Source: Sinotaia quadrata (Eukaryota; Mollusca; Gastropoda; Architaenioglossa; Viviparidae). From it: a stretch of 64,000 bases of DNA. Of the stretch, positions 34,215 through 45,395 are shown piece after piece (positions within the stretch are counted from its first letter, which is position 1; each line of letters starts with the position of its first letter). The notes below the pieces were generated by a model that saw only the letters and a list, made by a program, of their open reading frames with translations, was not told where the DNA came from and ran no database searches. Where the stretch lies: positions 69,187,759 to 69,251,758 of the forward strand of contig CM054181.1 of assembly GCA_028829895.1 (NCBI GenBank), given 5' to 3'. The position numbers and the translations under genes were made by a program.

Positions 34215-37200
34215 ATGCCTGCCATGATTAGAAAGCACAGAGGTACCGCATCTCAAAATGCAGGCAGGCGTATCATGCAGAAAAGAACAGTTCAATGCCA
34301 GGCTACTGACGTTATCTTAGTCGTCACAGCCACTAGTTGGAGATGTGACCAGTGCAATATTGGGCATGACTTTAAGTCAGAGGTCAGCATGGAAGAACAC
34401 CTGCGAGAAATACATCAAATCAATACAGATTCCCACTCACCTTTGCACAATGGCATTGATTCGTTTGGAAGTGCACTTGGTGCAGGTGTTTCTGAAGATG
34501 AGCTCATACCTGAAGATAAGCAAGAAATAAAACAGCTAAGACTTGTAGACCATGATTATGAACGTGTCATTCCAAAGCCAAGTCATGATAGCTCTGTTAA
34601 AAATAAATCAAGTCCACAAGATAAAATATCAAAACAAAATCCTAAATCCTCAGTTATAGATAGTACAAAAAAGTCATTTGTCACAGATAGAAAAAAATGC
34701 TTGGATCTTGCAGACAGTTTATTTCAGTCAAGACCTACACCAGTCTGTCTAGTGAAATCATCAGTAGGGGTGGAGAAGAGATCAAGAAAAAGAACTGCAA
34801 AAGCAATGGAGAATTCTCCTTTAAAAATAGTTGCTGTATATCAGTCAAATCTTTTCAAGAAAAAATCTGTACGTGAAAATGAGAATGAAGGCCCCCGTCC
34901 AGGAGCTGTAACTCTTTCTTCAAGTCAACCAACCCTTTCTAAAGGGTCCACAAGAATGGTAAACCAGGATGTGATCATTCTTCAGACAAAAAAATCTGCA
35001 AAAGTTAAAAAAAGGCGCTTGATAAATTCTTATACAAAGAAAATACAAGCCCGGAGTACTAGAACAAAACAAATTGTCAGTCAGGTGGCAACATTAAAAA
35101 GCAAGTATGTCACCCTGCTAGAATCAGAAAAAAACATGGAAAAAGAATCAGTGGTCCAAACAGATCTTCATAAGGATTTGAACAGTAATGCAGCTAATAT
35201 ACCACCTGATCCCTCATCACCAACAAATAATTTGCCTGGCACATCTGCACAAGCCCACCAGGCACATTCACACTTAACATATTCAAAGCTAAAACCAGTA
35301 ATTTTACCTCCCACTAAGGAGAATGAAATAACCAAGAATGACTGTCCAAATGTCAAACATCAGAAACATAATATTCAGCCATTAAATTCTTCTTCACATT
35401 CTTCAGCTACAGGAACTACAGATCATTTAAATATAACAACAGCATCATTGTTACCATTTACATTTCCTTTACCTGACTCTTCTATGGCTGGCAACTCAGG
35501 GACAACTCTGCATAATCAAACTAATAATATAAACACTTGTATACCCACAAGCAATTCTGTGATAATTTTGAGTCCTAATGAAATGCCTTTGAATGTGTCA
35601 GAGGCTATTAATATTGCCACTGGAGATTGTGAAAATTCTGTTTTAGCATCAGGTGGTGACACAATCATAATTTCAGAACCTGTCTCAAGTAGTTTCACAA
35701 TTTCTTCCCTTGAAAATGCACAATTAATAGAGACACTTAGCACTGATTATTTCAGGGGCAGAGTTTTATTCTCTGAGACAGAGGCACCTACATTTTCAAA
35801 TACCACATCAGGCATGATGAATGATCAGAATTCAGCAACCAACATTACACTTATGGCAACTCCATCTGTAACAGTCTCGACACATGAAAGTGTGACACTT
35901 GTGCCTACCTTACAAATCACTTCATCACCACAAGACAACACCATGCTTATGCCAAAACCACAAGCAGCAGATGACGGTGCTAAAGCAATAGAACTTGCAG
36001 CAGGAGTCTTGCAAGAACTCCATGAAAATCTTTTAGCTTTTCAGCAGTCATTGCCATCACAGATAATTGGATCAGATTATGACTCTAATAATATAATAAT
36101 GACTCCAATTCATTCTTCCCAGAACTGTGATAGACTGTATACAATGGTGCCCCAAGCAGACAATGTTGTTGTTGTTACCAGCCTAAAAGAGCAGAATCAA
36201 CAGATTCAAGGCTTGGAAAAATATAATGTTGATAATTCAGCTGCTTCTGAGCAGATTGTTCTTGAAAATCAAGACCAAATTCAAGAAATTATAGTGAGGG
36301 AGAACCAGTCTTTGGAGAATTTAGAACAGGCTGTTTACTCTGCACACCATTTTGCAATGCAGGCTCTGTCAACTGATGCCATAACTAGTGATCATCCATA
36401 TGGTCAAAGTCTTCCTATTGATAATGTTACCCATAGCTATTCATTGTTAAATTCATTTTCAAAGTCAGATCATCCTATACCGAACCATTCAGTTGAACTG
36501 AATGGCTATGATACCTCTGTTGTTGCCAATGAGCCTGAAAATACAAATCATCCTATACCAGCCATCTTAAGTATGACAGAGATGAATAATCTATCAACCA
36601 GGAATGTTGAAGACATCACACATTCAGGTAAAACTATAGAGGGTGACAGTCCTTCAAGCCAAGAAAAATTATTACACAGATCTTCCTCATTTGAAGAGAA
36701 TAATGACTTGAGTTTATCTTCGAAGCATCCCCTTCATGTTTGCAGCCTCTGTGAACACAACTTCCACACAGTTGATTTGCTTGTGGAGCACACTGAAAAA
36801 TATGCCAACCACCAGCCTGCACAGTGCAGATCCTGTAATCTCAGGCTCCACAACATTCATTTGCTTAATTTGCATATATTTTATGTGCATGAGAAGAAGG
36901 GACCAGCATCTTGCCTCCTCTGCAACAAAATCATTGGCACTCGAAGAACTCTTTTGTGTCACCTGGCTTCTGTGCATCTGGGCTTAGAGGGGAAAAACCC
37001 AGAACATCTGTTGTATGATTCCCGTGGCATGCATACGTGCACCATTTGTAAACGAAAGATTATTGAGACCCGTGCTAGCATTGACCGACATTATAAACTT
37101 CACACAACCCTAAAGAACTACGCTTGCCAGGTTTGCGGAAAACGGTTTCAGTTCAAATATCTGCTTCTGTCTCATCTTGAAACTCACAACCCTCAAAACC

Positions 37201-40200
37201 CAGACTTGCAGGCATTGGGCATAACTGAGGAGAAGATTATCATTCAGAAATGCCACTTAAAAGCCAAATACACTTGCGAACGCTGTGGAAAGAGCATGAT
37301 GAATGTGCCTCAGACAATACGTAGACACATGTACAGGCACACTGTAAAAGACGTATTAGGCGACTTGAGAGAGAAGTACCACTGCCCAGACTGTGGTAAG
37401 GAAATTGCTGTCATAGGGCAAAATGTGGCATTACATATGCAGACACATGGCCGTACCATCCAGTGCCGGTTCTGTGAAAAAATCTTTAGCACCATTGAGA
37501 ACAGGCGCAGGCATGAGAAGCGTGTTCATGGGGCAACTGAACCTGAAAAATGTATGTGTGAAATTTGTGGCAAGCTGGTTTTCTCAAAATATACTCTTTT
37601 AGAACACATCAAACTTCATTCTGAGGCAAAAGGGCTGTTCTCCTGTGACCAGTGCCCCAAGTCATTTCATTACCAGAGTCAGCTTGAGAGGCACAAAGCA
37701 AAACATTCAAGTCGGATCACTAACTGTGAATACTGTGGAAAGCCATATATGACCAAGAACAGTCTTGAACGGCACGTGAAGGTTTGTACATGTTCTTGTT
37801 CTCTTTCTTACATTAAGATTCTTATTCATTTTCCTTATGTAGGAGTAAAAAATAATCAATAAAATACTTTTCTTGTGTGTTGAGCTTTTCTAGAATATTT
37901 TTATATTAAATATTTCTATTGTTACATACCAGTATTTATTTAGAGACCCTGTCTCAGTATGAGGATTTAAAGATTATTAATTTCCAACATTAACCTATGC
38001 TGACAACAGACTGGTTGCCAGATTTACCCTTCAGTCTCCTAAATTAACTCCCTTGGTTTAGATATTAAATTTAGTGACACTGACAGGCAAGCCTGTGTAA
38101 TAATGCACGAACTGGGTACATTATCCAATCACAACTAATTGTGCATTCAAAACATTCATTTGACTCAGCCCCCAACCCAGTTCTTATTTGGTCTTCCTTG
38201 CAATAATTAGCCATCTTATGTAATTAGATAACAAATAAGAATTTAATAAATTTAACAATTAACAAATGATAATTCCATATATCAAAATTCAGATATGAAG
38301 GTCATAGGACTACCTATTTGTCTTGTTTGTACGGAATCGTAACGCATAGTTCTGATTTAAGAGATCACCAGCTGTCCACTTAGCTGTTTTATCTTGTCAT
38401 CCGTTATGGCAGTTCACACCACAACAGTACGTCATTGGATAACTGGCAGACTGATGCATAACATGCCACTTGAAAAGCATCGATTCGGCTCTTCAACTTG
38501 TGGTCATAAGATGCCCAGTGTTCAGTTAAGTCGCTGTGGTTTGCCTCTCGCTCAGCAAGTCAAGTATAGCACGTCGAACACACTCAGGATTCAAACATGG
38601 AATCCAAACATGAAATTCCAAATGTGAAAACATGAAACCCGCTCTTGTCTGAAATGTAAATGGGTTTTCTCGATTCACGGAATATGGCAGCCTGTCTGGA
38701 ATATGTCTTAGGCACAATTCCCTCTTGAATGACAGCTAAAGCCAGATTCACTGTATATAGTGTATATAAACATGTCTATGGATTATGTCAGGAAATCTAT
38801 AGGTCGAGCATCAGGCTTGGACAATGACCCAATTTATGCTATTGTTCAGGCATATTATATAATAGGTGCGGACCCCTCTTTTGATTGCGCGCAAGCCCTC
38901 TGCAGCACGACATGTCAGAAGCGTGATGATTATATCACTGTTCGCAATGCCTGTACGAATACGACAACTATTAAAAAGGAACGAACTTCAGGGAGCTTAA
39001 CATAACAATACAGAATAATTATTAGATAGCAGGTCAAGTATAATTTGTCCTTGACTTCATAAGTTCATTACATCTATAAAACATTATTTATTTTTGCAGG
39101 TCCTAAGAGTAAGCTGTTACACTTGTTCCCAAGAGTGTCACACACATTAAGATTGCAAATTTTTCTCTTAAAAGCAATCACATACACTAAGGAATTCAGC
39201 CTTGAACTGTCACATAGCCTTCAATATGTTGTCACACACATTAATAATGCAATCTTTCTCTTAAAAGCTGTCACAAGCAATTCATCCTGGGAGCTGTCAC
39301 ACACATTAACTGATTAAGCAATTCAGCCTCTCTCTTAGTTTAGGAGTTATCACACGCATTAGTGAATTCAGCATTCCTCTTTAAGAGCTGCCACACATTA
39401 AGAAATTCAGCCTTTCTCTTTAAGAGCTGTCACACACATTAAAAATGTAACCTTTCTCTGAAAAGCAGTCACATGCATTAAGGAATTCACGTGAGTTGTC
39501 ACACGCACGCACGCACACACCTCCAAGACTTGTCAGGCACAGGAATACAGCCTAGAGTTGTCAATGAATGCAATCTTGCTGCTTTGAAGTGTTATAATTA
39601 ATATAACTTCAGATTTACTTAAGAAGTGTTAAGGCTGATAAAATGATGATATCTATTAAAATGTAACCTTTGTATGTTGGTCCCTGCTGCCAAGTATTAA
39701 TCTCAGATTAATCAGTTTAGATGTATACGTGTGTGCACTTAATGCATTTGTGTGCATTCATTTCTTATTTCTTTCTTTTATCTTTCTGAGAATGTCCTCA
39801 AACAAATATAAAATTTTAGCCATTTTATTTATATCATTTCTTTGCTTTTATATAATTAAAATGTTGTGTCTTTAACTTCTTTATTTACAATAAATTCTTG
39901 AATATGTAACAGGTAGAGCATATGGGTGTAAAAGATTATCGATACAAGTGTGACCAGTGCACTGCACAGTTTTTCGACAGCATACAGCTCCGTGATCATA
40001 AAGCATATCACCATGAGGGCGTACGGCGGTACAAGTGCCAAATTTGTGGAGAGAGCTTTGTGTGCCGCCCAACACTTCAGCGACACATTCGCCGAGTACA
40101 TGAGGGCCAAACGCCATATATATGCAAAGTGAGCATAATATGAAAAGTCAGATCAAAGAGTGACCATATTTTAATTTTTAATAATAAAAAACGTAACCAT

Positions 40201-42194
40201 TAAATAAATTTACGATAAATTATAAAAGTGTTTCTCAACATTTTCCATATTTGGGTCTATAAGAGATTTATTATTATGATTACAATAGGTGTGTATTTTT
40301 CACCCATTATATTATTTGAAAAATGCTATACTAATTTAAGGTCAGTATTCAAAGACCTAATTTAAAGAAAAAAATTAAACTTTTTTAATTGTGTATAAAA
40401 TAGTGCCAGTTGTGGTAAAAAATAATAGCTTTCAAAGAATTTTGTCAAAATGTTGAATGGAATCTTCTCTGAGAAAGACCAGTAATTTATCTTAATAATT
40501 AGAATGAAGTCAATTGCACAGTAGTCACCATTGAGCAAAGCTTTTCTGTATTTAGAATTTTATATTCTCTGCCATATGACAGAATTCAGTAAAGTGAAAT
40601 AAAATAATATTTTTGAATGTCAGCTAGCTTGTCCATTATTTTTAATATATTAAAAAAATATTATTTTTGCACCTTATTTGTTTTTTATAAATTAATAATA
40701 TAATTTAATTACATGTATAAGGTTCATAACCCTGTTAGTAAAAGGGTTTTATTTGAAGAGTTATTTTATCACTTTATGTTGCTCTTAACTAGTATTATCT
40801 ACAAATGCTACTTCATTATTTTTAAATTATTTCAGTCAGTTTTAAGTCTTCTAAACATTGTAATCAATAGATGTGAAATTTAAATGAAAGTTTAAGTTAT
40901 CTATATAGGCTTTGTAATATAGTGAGTTTTATTATTTCCTAAATGATAGTGACTTTTTCAAGAAAATCATTTCTCAGTTCAATTAGTGGCTGAAAAGGCA
41001 GTTTAGCCATGGTGGCCAAATATGCCAGTGCATTACCTACTATTGTCTCAGGTAAGGATATATTCAGTTAAAGCACTAACATTCTGCAGTCATTACCATG
41101 GAGATGAGCGTCTGAAGGAAAATGGATTGTAACTTTTTTAAGTAATGCATTCTTATTAAATTAATTGACAGGTTTACCAGTCATCAGCCATCAGGTACTG
41201 TTTCAGTAAATTGCATAATTAATATTAACATGTGTACACAGCTACCTCACTTCTGCTGGCTTAGAAGAAAAAAAATAATGTTTACAAGTCTAGAATAATA
41301 TAAACATACAGGTATAACACTAATATAGTTCTTAATTTCTAGATGCTGCTGCAATTATTTCTTCAATTAAATTTTTATTAATGAACAAAATTGCTGAAGG
41401 CATAAACATTACTTGTAAGATGTTTGTGGTTTTAGTAGTGGTATATAATAATATATTCATTGTGGGTTAAGTGCGCTGTTACACACAGGTAAGAATAAAA
41501 GGGCTTTTTAAAAAAAATAAATAAATATTGCACTAATCACAATAACATATCCTTTTAGATAATAATTATCTCATTAATTTTTCAGACTTTTTTGATCTTT
41601 CACTTTTAATTATTTAAGTTTAATTGTACTTTCATAAGCTGTTATTTTCTGATATGTCATCTATGTTCATTTTATAATATATTTCAAGGGAATGAACACC
41701 AACTAAAAGAACGATCAAACTTGATGATGGTGATGAAAGCTTCAGAGTTAGATTTTAAATTAAATATAATATGCTCTTTGAAACATGTTTGTGGACAATG
41801 CACTCTGCACAAAAAGTTTTCTTCTAAAATGCTATGTGCTCTTTTGAACAAATTTATGGATAGGTACAAGCATGAACAGTTTGTAAAAACATTTAATATG
41901 TTCTTTTAACAGGTTTGTGGACAAAATTTTGTGGAAAAGTCACAGCTGTTGACTCATGAAGCCATTCATACAGGAATTGAGCCATTTCAATGTTCTTCTT
42001 GCAAGAAAGCATTTACTCGTCCCCGTTCACTTCAGCTTCACATGAACCTGCATATGGGAATACGCCCACATTTGTGTGAGGGGTGTGGCAAAGCCTATGG
42101 CAAAAAAAACCATTTAGATCGTCACCGACAAAGATGCAAAAGTCTGGCTCAGTCAGTAGTGCAGAATGCACTTGCAGTGGAAAGTATTCCTTGA
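34215..42194 (+). CDS. Large C2H2 zinc-finger protein, 17 fingers, three coding exons
   Basis: Coding exons are 34215-37781, 39913-40128 and 41913-42194, all joined in phase 0, giving 1,354 residues. The first coding exon opens after a splice acceptor (TTATCTTACAG, ending at 34195), and an in-frame TAA lies just before the ATG, so upstream exons are untranslated. One atypical C2H2 finger sits at residues about 44-69 (Cys44, Cys47). Residues about 70-835 form a long low-complexity region rich in Ser, Thr, Asn and Gln with basic patches. From Cys843 to about residue 1335 there are 16 more fingers, mostly C-x2-C-x12/13-H-x3/4-H. The last is C2HC. Introns cut two fingers, and splicing restores both metal-binding patterns (H-VKVE-H and C-KV-C), which strongly supports the model. 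By family knowledge this is a nuclear DNA-binding, probably regulatory, protein; target and orthologue are unknown. Linkers mostly lack the TGEKP consensus, so it is not a typical KRAB-ZNF. Confidence 0.92.
37858..37863 (+). promoter_or_regulatory. Possible intronic polyadenylation signal
   Basis: AATAAA overlaps the TAA that ends the read-through frame of zinc-finger exon 1 (stop 37860-37862). A GT/T-rich stretch follows at about 37871-37891, as expected of a downstream element. If used, it would give a 1,215-residue isoform with 26 intron-encoded residues. This is inferred from motif and spacing only. Confidence 0.35.
39100..39545. repeat. About 37-40-bp minisatellite inside the zinc-finger intron
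   Basis: About ten diverged units contain CTTTAAGAGCTGTCACACAC then ATTAAGGAATTCAGCCTTTC. GAATTC recurs in many units. It lies about 370-800 bp before exon 2. Confidence 0.88.
39913..40128 (+). CDS. Coding exon 2 of the C2H2 zinc-finger gene
   Basis: The acceptor is TATGTAACAG before 39913 and the donor is AAA|GTGAGC after 40128. The exon is 216 nt and starts and ends in phase 0. It supplies the second histidine of the finger begun in exon 1, two complete fingers (KCDQC and KCQIC types), and the first cysteine of a finger completed by exon 3. Reading past the donor adds only four residues before a stop. Confidence 0.9.
40129..41912 (+). other. Intron between zinc-finger coding exons 2 and 3
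   Basis: The donor is GTGAGC and the acceptor TTTTAACAG. Very AT-rich. GTGTTTCTCAACATTTTCCA near 40228 resembles the start of hAT-type elements, but no partner end was found. Confidence 0.8.
41913..42194 (+). CDS. Last coding exon of the C2H2 zinc-finger gene
   Basis: The acceptor is TTCTTTTAACAG, ending at 41912. The exon opens with VCGQNF, so the upstream CK plus VC rebuilds C-x2-C. It then carries a finger with an HTG-type linker, a second C2H2 finger (QCSSC), and a final C2HC finger (LCEGC ... HRQRC), and ends at TGA 42192-42194. A candidate AATAAA polyadenylation signal lies at 42280-42285. The 3' end is not otherwise defined. Confidence 0.9.
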   Translation, partial: VCGQNFVEKSQLLTHEAIHTGIEPFQCSSCKKAFTRPRSLQLHMNLHMGIRPHLCEGCGKAYGKKNHLDRHRQRCKSLAQSVVQNALAVESIP

Positions 42195-43140
42195 AAATTC
42201 AATTACATATTCATGTATGTGTATAAATAGAGAGAGAATGAAAGTTTTAAAGTTATATATACCACAAAGGGATCTGATAAATAAATTTCCATTAATGCAA
42301 ATTGAAATTCAGCATCAGAATCATTTCAGAAACTTGAAAGGTAAAGAAAATATTCCTACTATATAAAGTGCTAGGTTGTCCACTGGTTCTATAGCCAGCA
42401 TGCAGAGACATATTGTTCAGCTGGGTTAACCCCATTTCTAATTGCAATGCAATGGAGCACCACTCCAAATACATCACTTTTCAACTGAAGTGCCACAACC
42501 TCATGCATTTCCAAATATATTTAGTGTCCATTCAAGGTTAGAATACATTTCCATGAATCTGGTTTAGCCATGGTCATTTTTATCAAGGGTTTGGCAGTCT
42601 CAGAATGTCAAAAATATAATTATCTGAAATAGGAAAATTGGTGAGTGTTAGCAATTTAGCATTAACTAAAGTGTGGTCTATGTAGAAATATTTTCCATGA
42701 GAAAAATAATATGATAGGGATTTAATGAAATCTTACATGTCACAAATTAAAATAAAGCTCATGCGACAATTGATCTTATCAGATAACATTTTTTTCTAGT
42801 CAGAATAAAATAAGAAAAAGATATGATGTCTGTGGTGGGGTTTTTGTAGGCTTCAACACAAAAATGAATTTGCAAATTGGGACAAGTTGATATTTAGTTC
42901 CTCCAGGCAAACAAAATCAAGTTTGTTGTACAGAGAACATTATCTTACTGGAACTATCCTTCTTCTTCACTTTTGTTCATCTTCCAAAAGTATATATAAT
43001 TTAGTTTTGTCACAAAAGTCAAGTGCTAAGAACTTATGTTGTCTTACTGCAACTACTCTCCTTCACTTTTATTCGGCATCCAAAATTATGAACAAATTCA
43101 GAATTTATTTTTGGAGCAGAAGTCAAGTGCTGAGAATTTC

Positions 43141-43345
43141 TATTGTCTTATCATTACCTTGGTTTTATCATCCATAGGTAAATATAATTTACTTATATAA
43201 CAAATAAAATCAAATTTGATACTGTGGACTTCTATTGTCTTATCATTACTTTGGTTTTATCATCCATAGGTAAATATAATTTACTTATATAACAAATAAA
43301 ATCAAATTTGATACTGTGGACTTCTATTGTCTTAACCATAACTAC
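43141..43345. repeat. 92-bp tandem duplication
   Basis: TATTGTCTTATCATTAC begins at 43141 and 43233. The two 92-bp copies differ at about one position, and a third partial copy follows at 43325. More diverged relatives of the same phrase (CTTACTGGAACTATCCTTCT and similar) occur from 42943 on. Confidence 0.92.
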
Positions 43346-45267
43346 TCTTCTTCCTTGCTCATGTTAGTTTCATCATCCAAAATGCATATAATTTAGCATT
43401 ATATGCAAAGTTTAAAAACAGATCCATTGTCAAACATCACTTTTGGTCTCGTCATGTGGTGTGTGAATGCAGGACTACTTTTGTTATTCCATAATGGAAA
43501 TGTATGTAAAATACATAGTTTTGTTTTTATTATGAAAACTATGAAAGAATTTTATTTAAATTTTGGTTTTGTCAGGCTTTTTTCTTATTGATGTGATACC
43601 AGGCTGAATAAATTCCAGTTTGTTTCCACAAAAGTAATTATTTAATACAATTATTGTGGGTGGCCAATTTTTGGCATTTGGTGAAATGATTGAAAACGCC
43701 ATTTGAATTTGAAAGTCGATCAACAAGTTAAAATAAATCAGTGATTGTGTTGGACATTGGCTTCTCATTTAGCTGCAGTTTTTTTATATCCGTTGGCTGT
43801 CTTTTCTTTGAGTTGATGTTTTGGTGTTTATAATTGCTTACTATTCCACTCTGTTGAAACATTACTGTAATTGTTGGCTAACAATTTTTTTTTACTTCCA
43901 GGATCCATTGTTGACAACAAATTGAAATCTCTGATGATCTCAAAGTTTAAATATTTTACACTTGATTCTGTAATTAGTGTTAAAATGGTATTTTGCAGAA
44001 ATGTAGATATAAATTATTCAGTGATTTAGTGTGAAAACAGTATTTTGCAGCAATTGTAGAGATACAAACTATTATTAATGTATGACATCACAATTTTGTT
44101 ATGTTCATTGAACACATAATTCACTTAATGGATCTTTACAATTTATAAAAATTTGTCTGGAATCGACAGAAGTTTTGCCATGCATTATCAGAAGCAGAAA
44201 TTCCACTGTATGTGTGTGTGTGATGCACATGCATGTCTGCCATGTTGGATGTGAGACATGCCATGCTTGAAGTAAATTACTAACAATCTGCAGTTCTTGA
44301 CAGTCTGTCAAGATATTTTATAGTGAGATATCACAAAATTTATTGGAACAGTGATATCTATATGCTCATTATCAGTATAGAAGCACAATTAATCAGTAGA
44401 AACTGACATACGTCGATATAATGGAATATCTGCAGAAGACAATATATTCATAATTTGGAAAATCTTCCACAGCACACCCTAAAGAAACAATTTATTCTCT
44501 TTTAATAAGTTGAAAATCTATGCTATGAAGGCAACATACAACATTAGAAAATGTTTCTTTTCATTATTTGCCATATTTTTGGTACCTGACATTGGAGAAT
44601 GATTCAGCAAAGTATACAGATATGCTCCAAATATTACAATAAATGCCATTTTTTTTTTTTTTTTTTTGTAAAGTTCTTTCTTGGTGCCAGACATGAATGA
44701 CAAATATTGGGTTAATGTTCTTGGCACACATAAATTTACTTAATGTGGCAGGACTTCATGCCAGCATTATCTTGTCTATAAGATAGACAAGAAACAATAG
44801 ATATTTAATACAATAGATATTTAACCTGTTCAAAAATTATGTGGCTTAAAATCAGTGTTTCATTTGCTCTCCAAAACTGTGAATGTTTAATATTTTGCAT
44901 TTATATATATTAACCATTATGAAATTGGTATCCTTACATGCATAATCTGTATATCCTAACTACAGCAACATTGTAATACCACTGTATGTAATAAATGCAT
45001 AATTATTTAAATAAAATATTTTATATTTTTCACCAAAGATTTATAGCTTGTTTTGTTTGTTTGTTTGAGGTTTTATATTAATTTAAAGATAAAAAAAGCA
45101 CTTTTATTATATAGTATTAGCCAAATAATAATTAACAAAAGCTTTTGTGTTTTTTCCAGGTAAGAAATGCAAGTAAAATCTAACTTTATCTCATTTCCAT
45201 TATTCCTTCTTGCACAATATTTGTCTAGAATGCAAAGATATATTAGTAATTGATGCTAATTGGTATG

Positions 45268-45395
45268 CAGATTTTTTATTATATGAAAACATTCATTTTC
45301 TGTCATGTTAATATCAATACTTATAGTCAGATTTTGTATTATATGAAAACATTCATTTTCTGTCATGTTAATATCAATACTTATAGTCAGATTTT
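45268..45395. repeat. 60-bp tandem duplication
   Basis: CAGATTTTTTATTATATGAA at 45268 recurs at 45328 with one change, and a third copy is started at 45388. Confidence 0.93.

Larger units (their letters stand above)
37782..39912 (+). other. Intron between zinc-finger coding exons 1 and 2
   Basis: The donor is GTTTGT and the acceptor ATGTAACAG. Middle part 38390-39005 is GC-richer and holds an 81-codon frame (38760-39005) with six cysteines that I do not recognise. The rest is AT-rich and contains the minisatellite below. Confidence 0.8.

Noticed and set aside
38760..39005. 81-codon frame in the zinc-finger intron
   Set aside because: No domain and no splice signals fitting the zinc-finger reading frame; not needed by the gene model.
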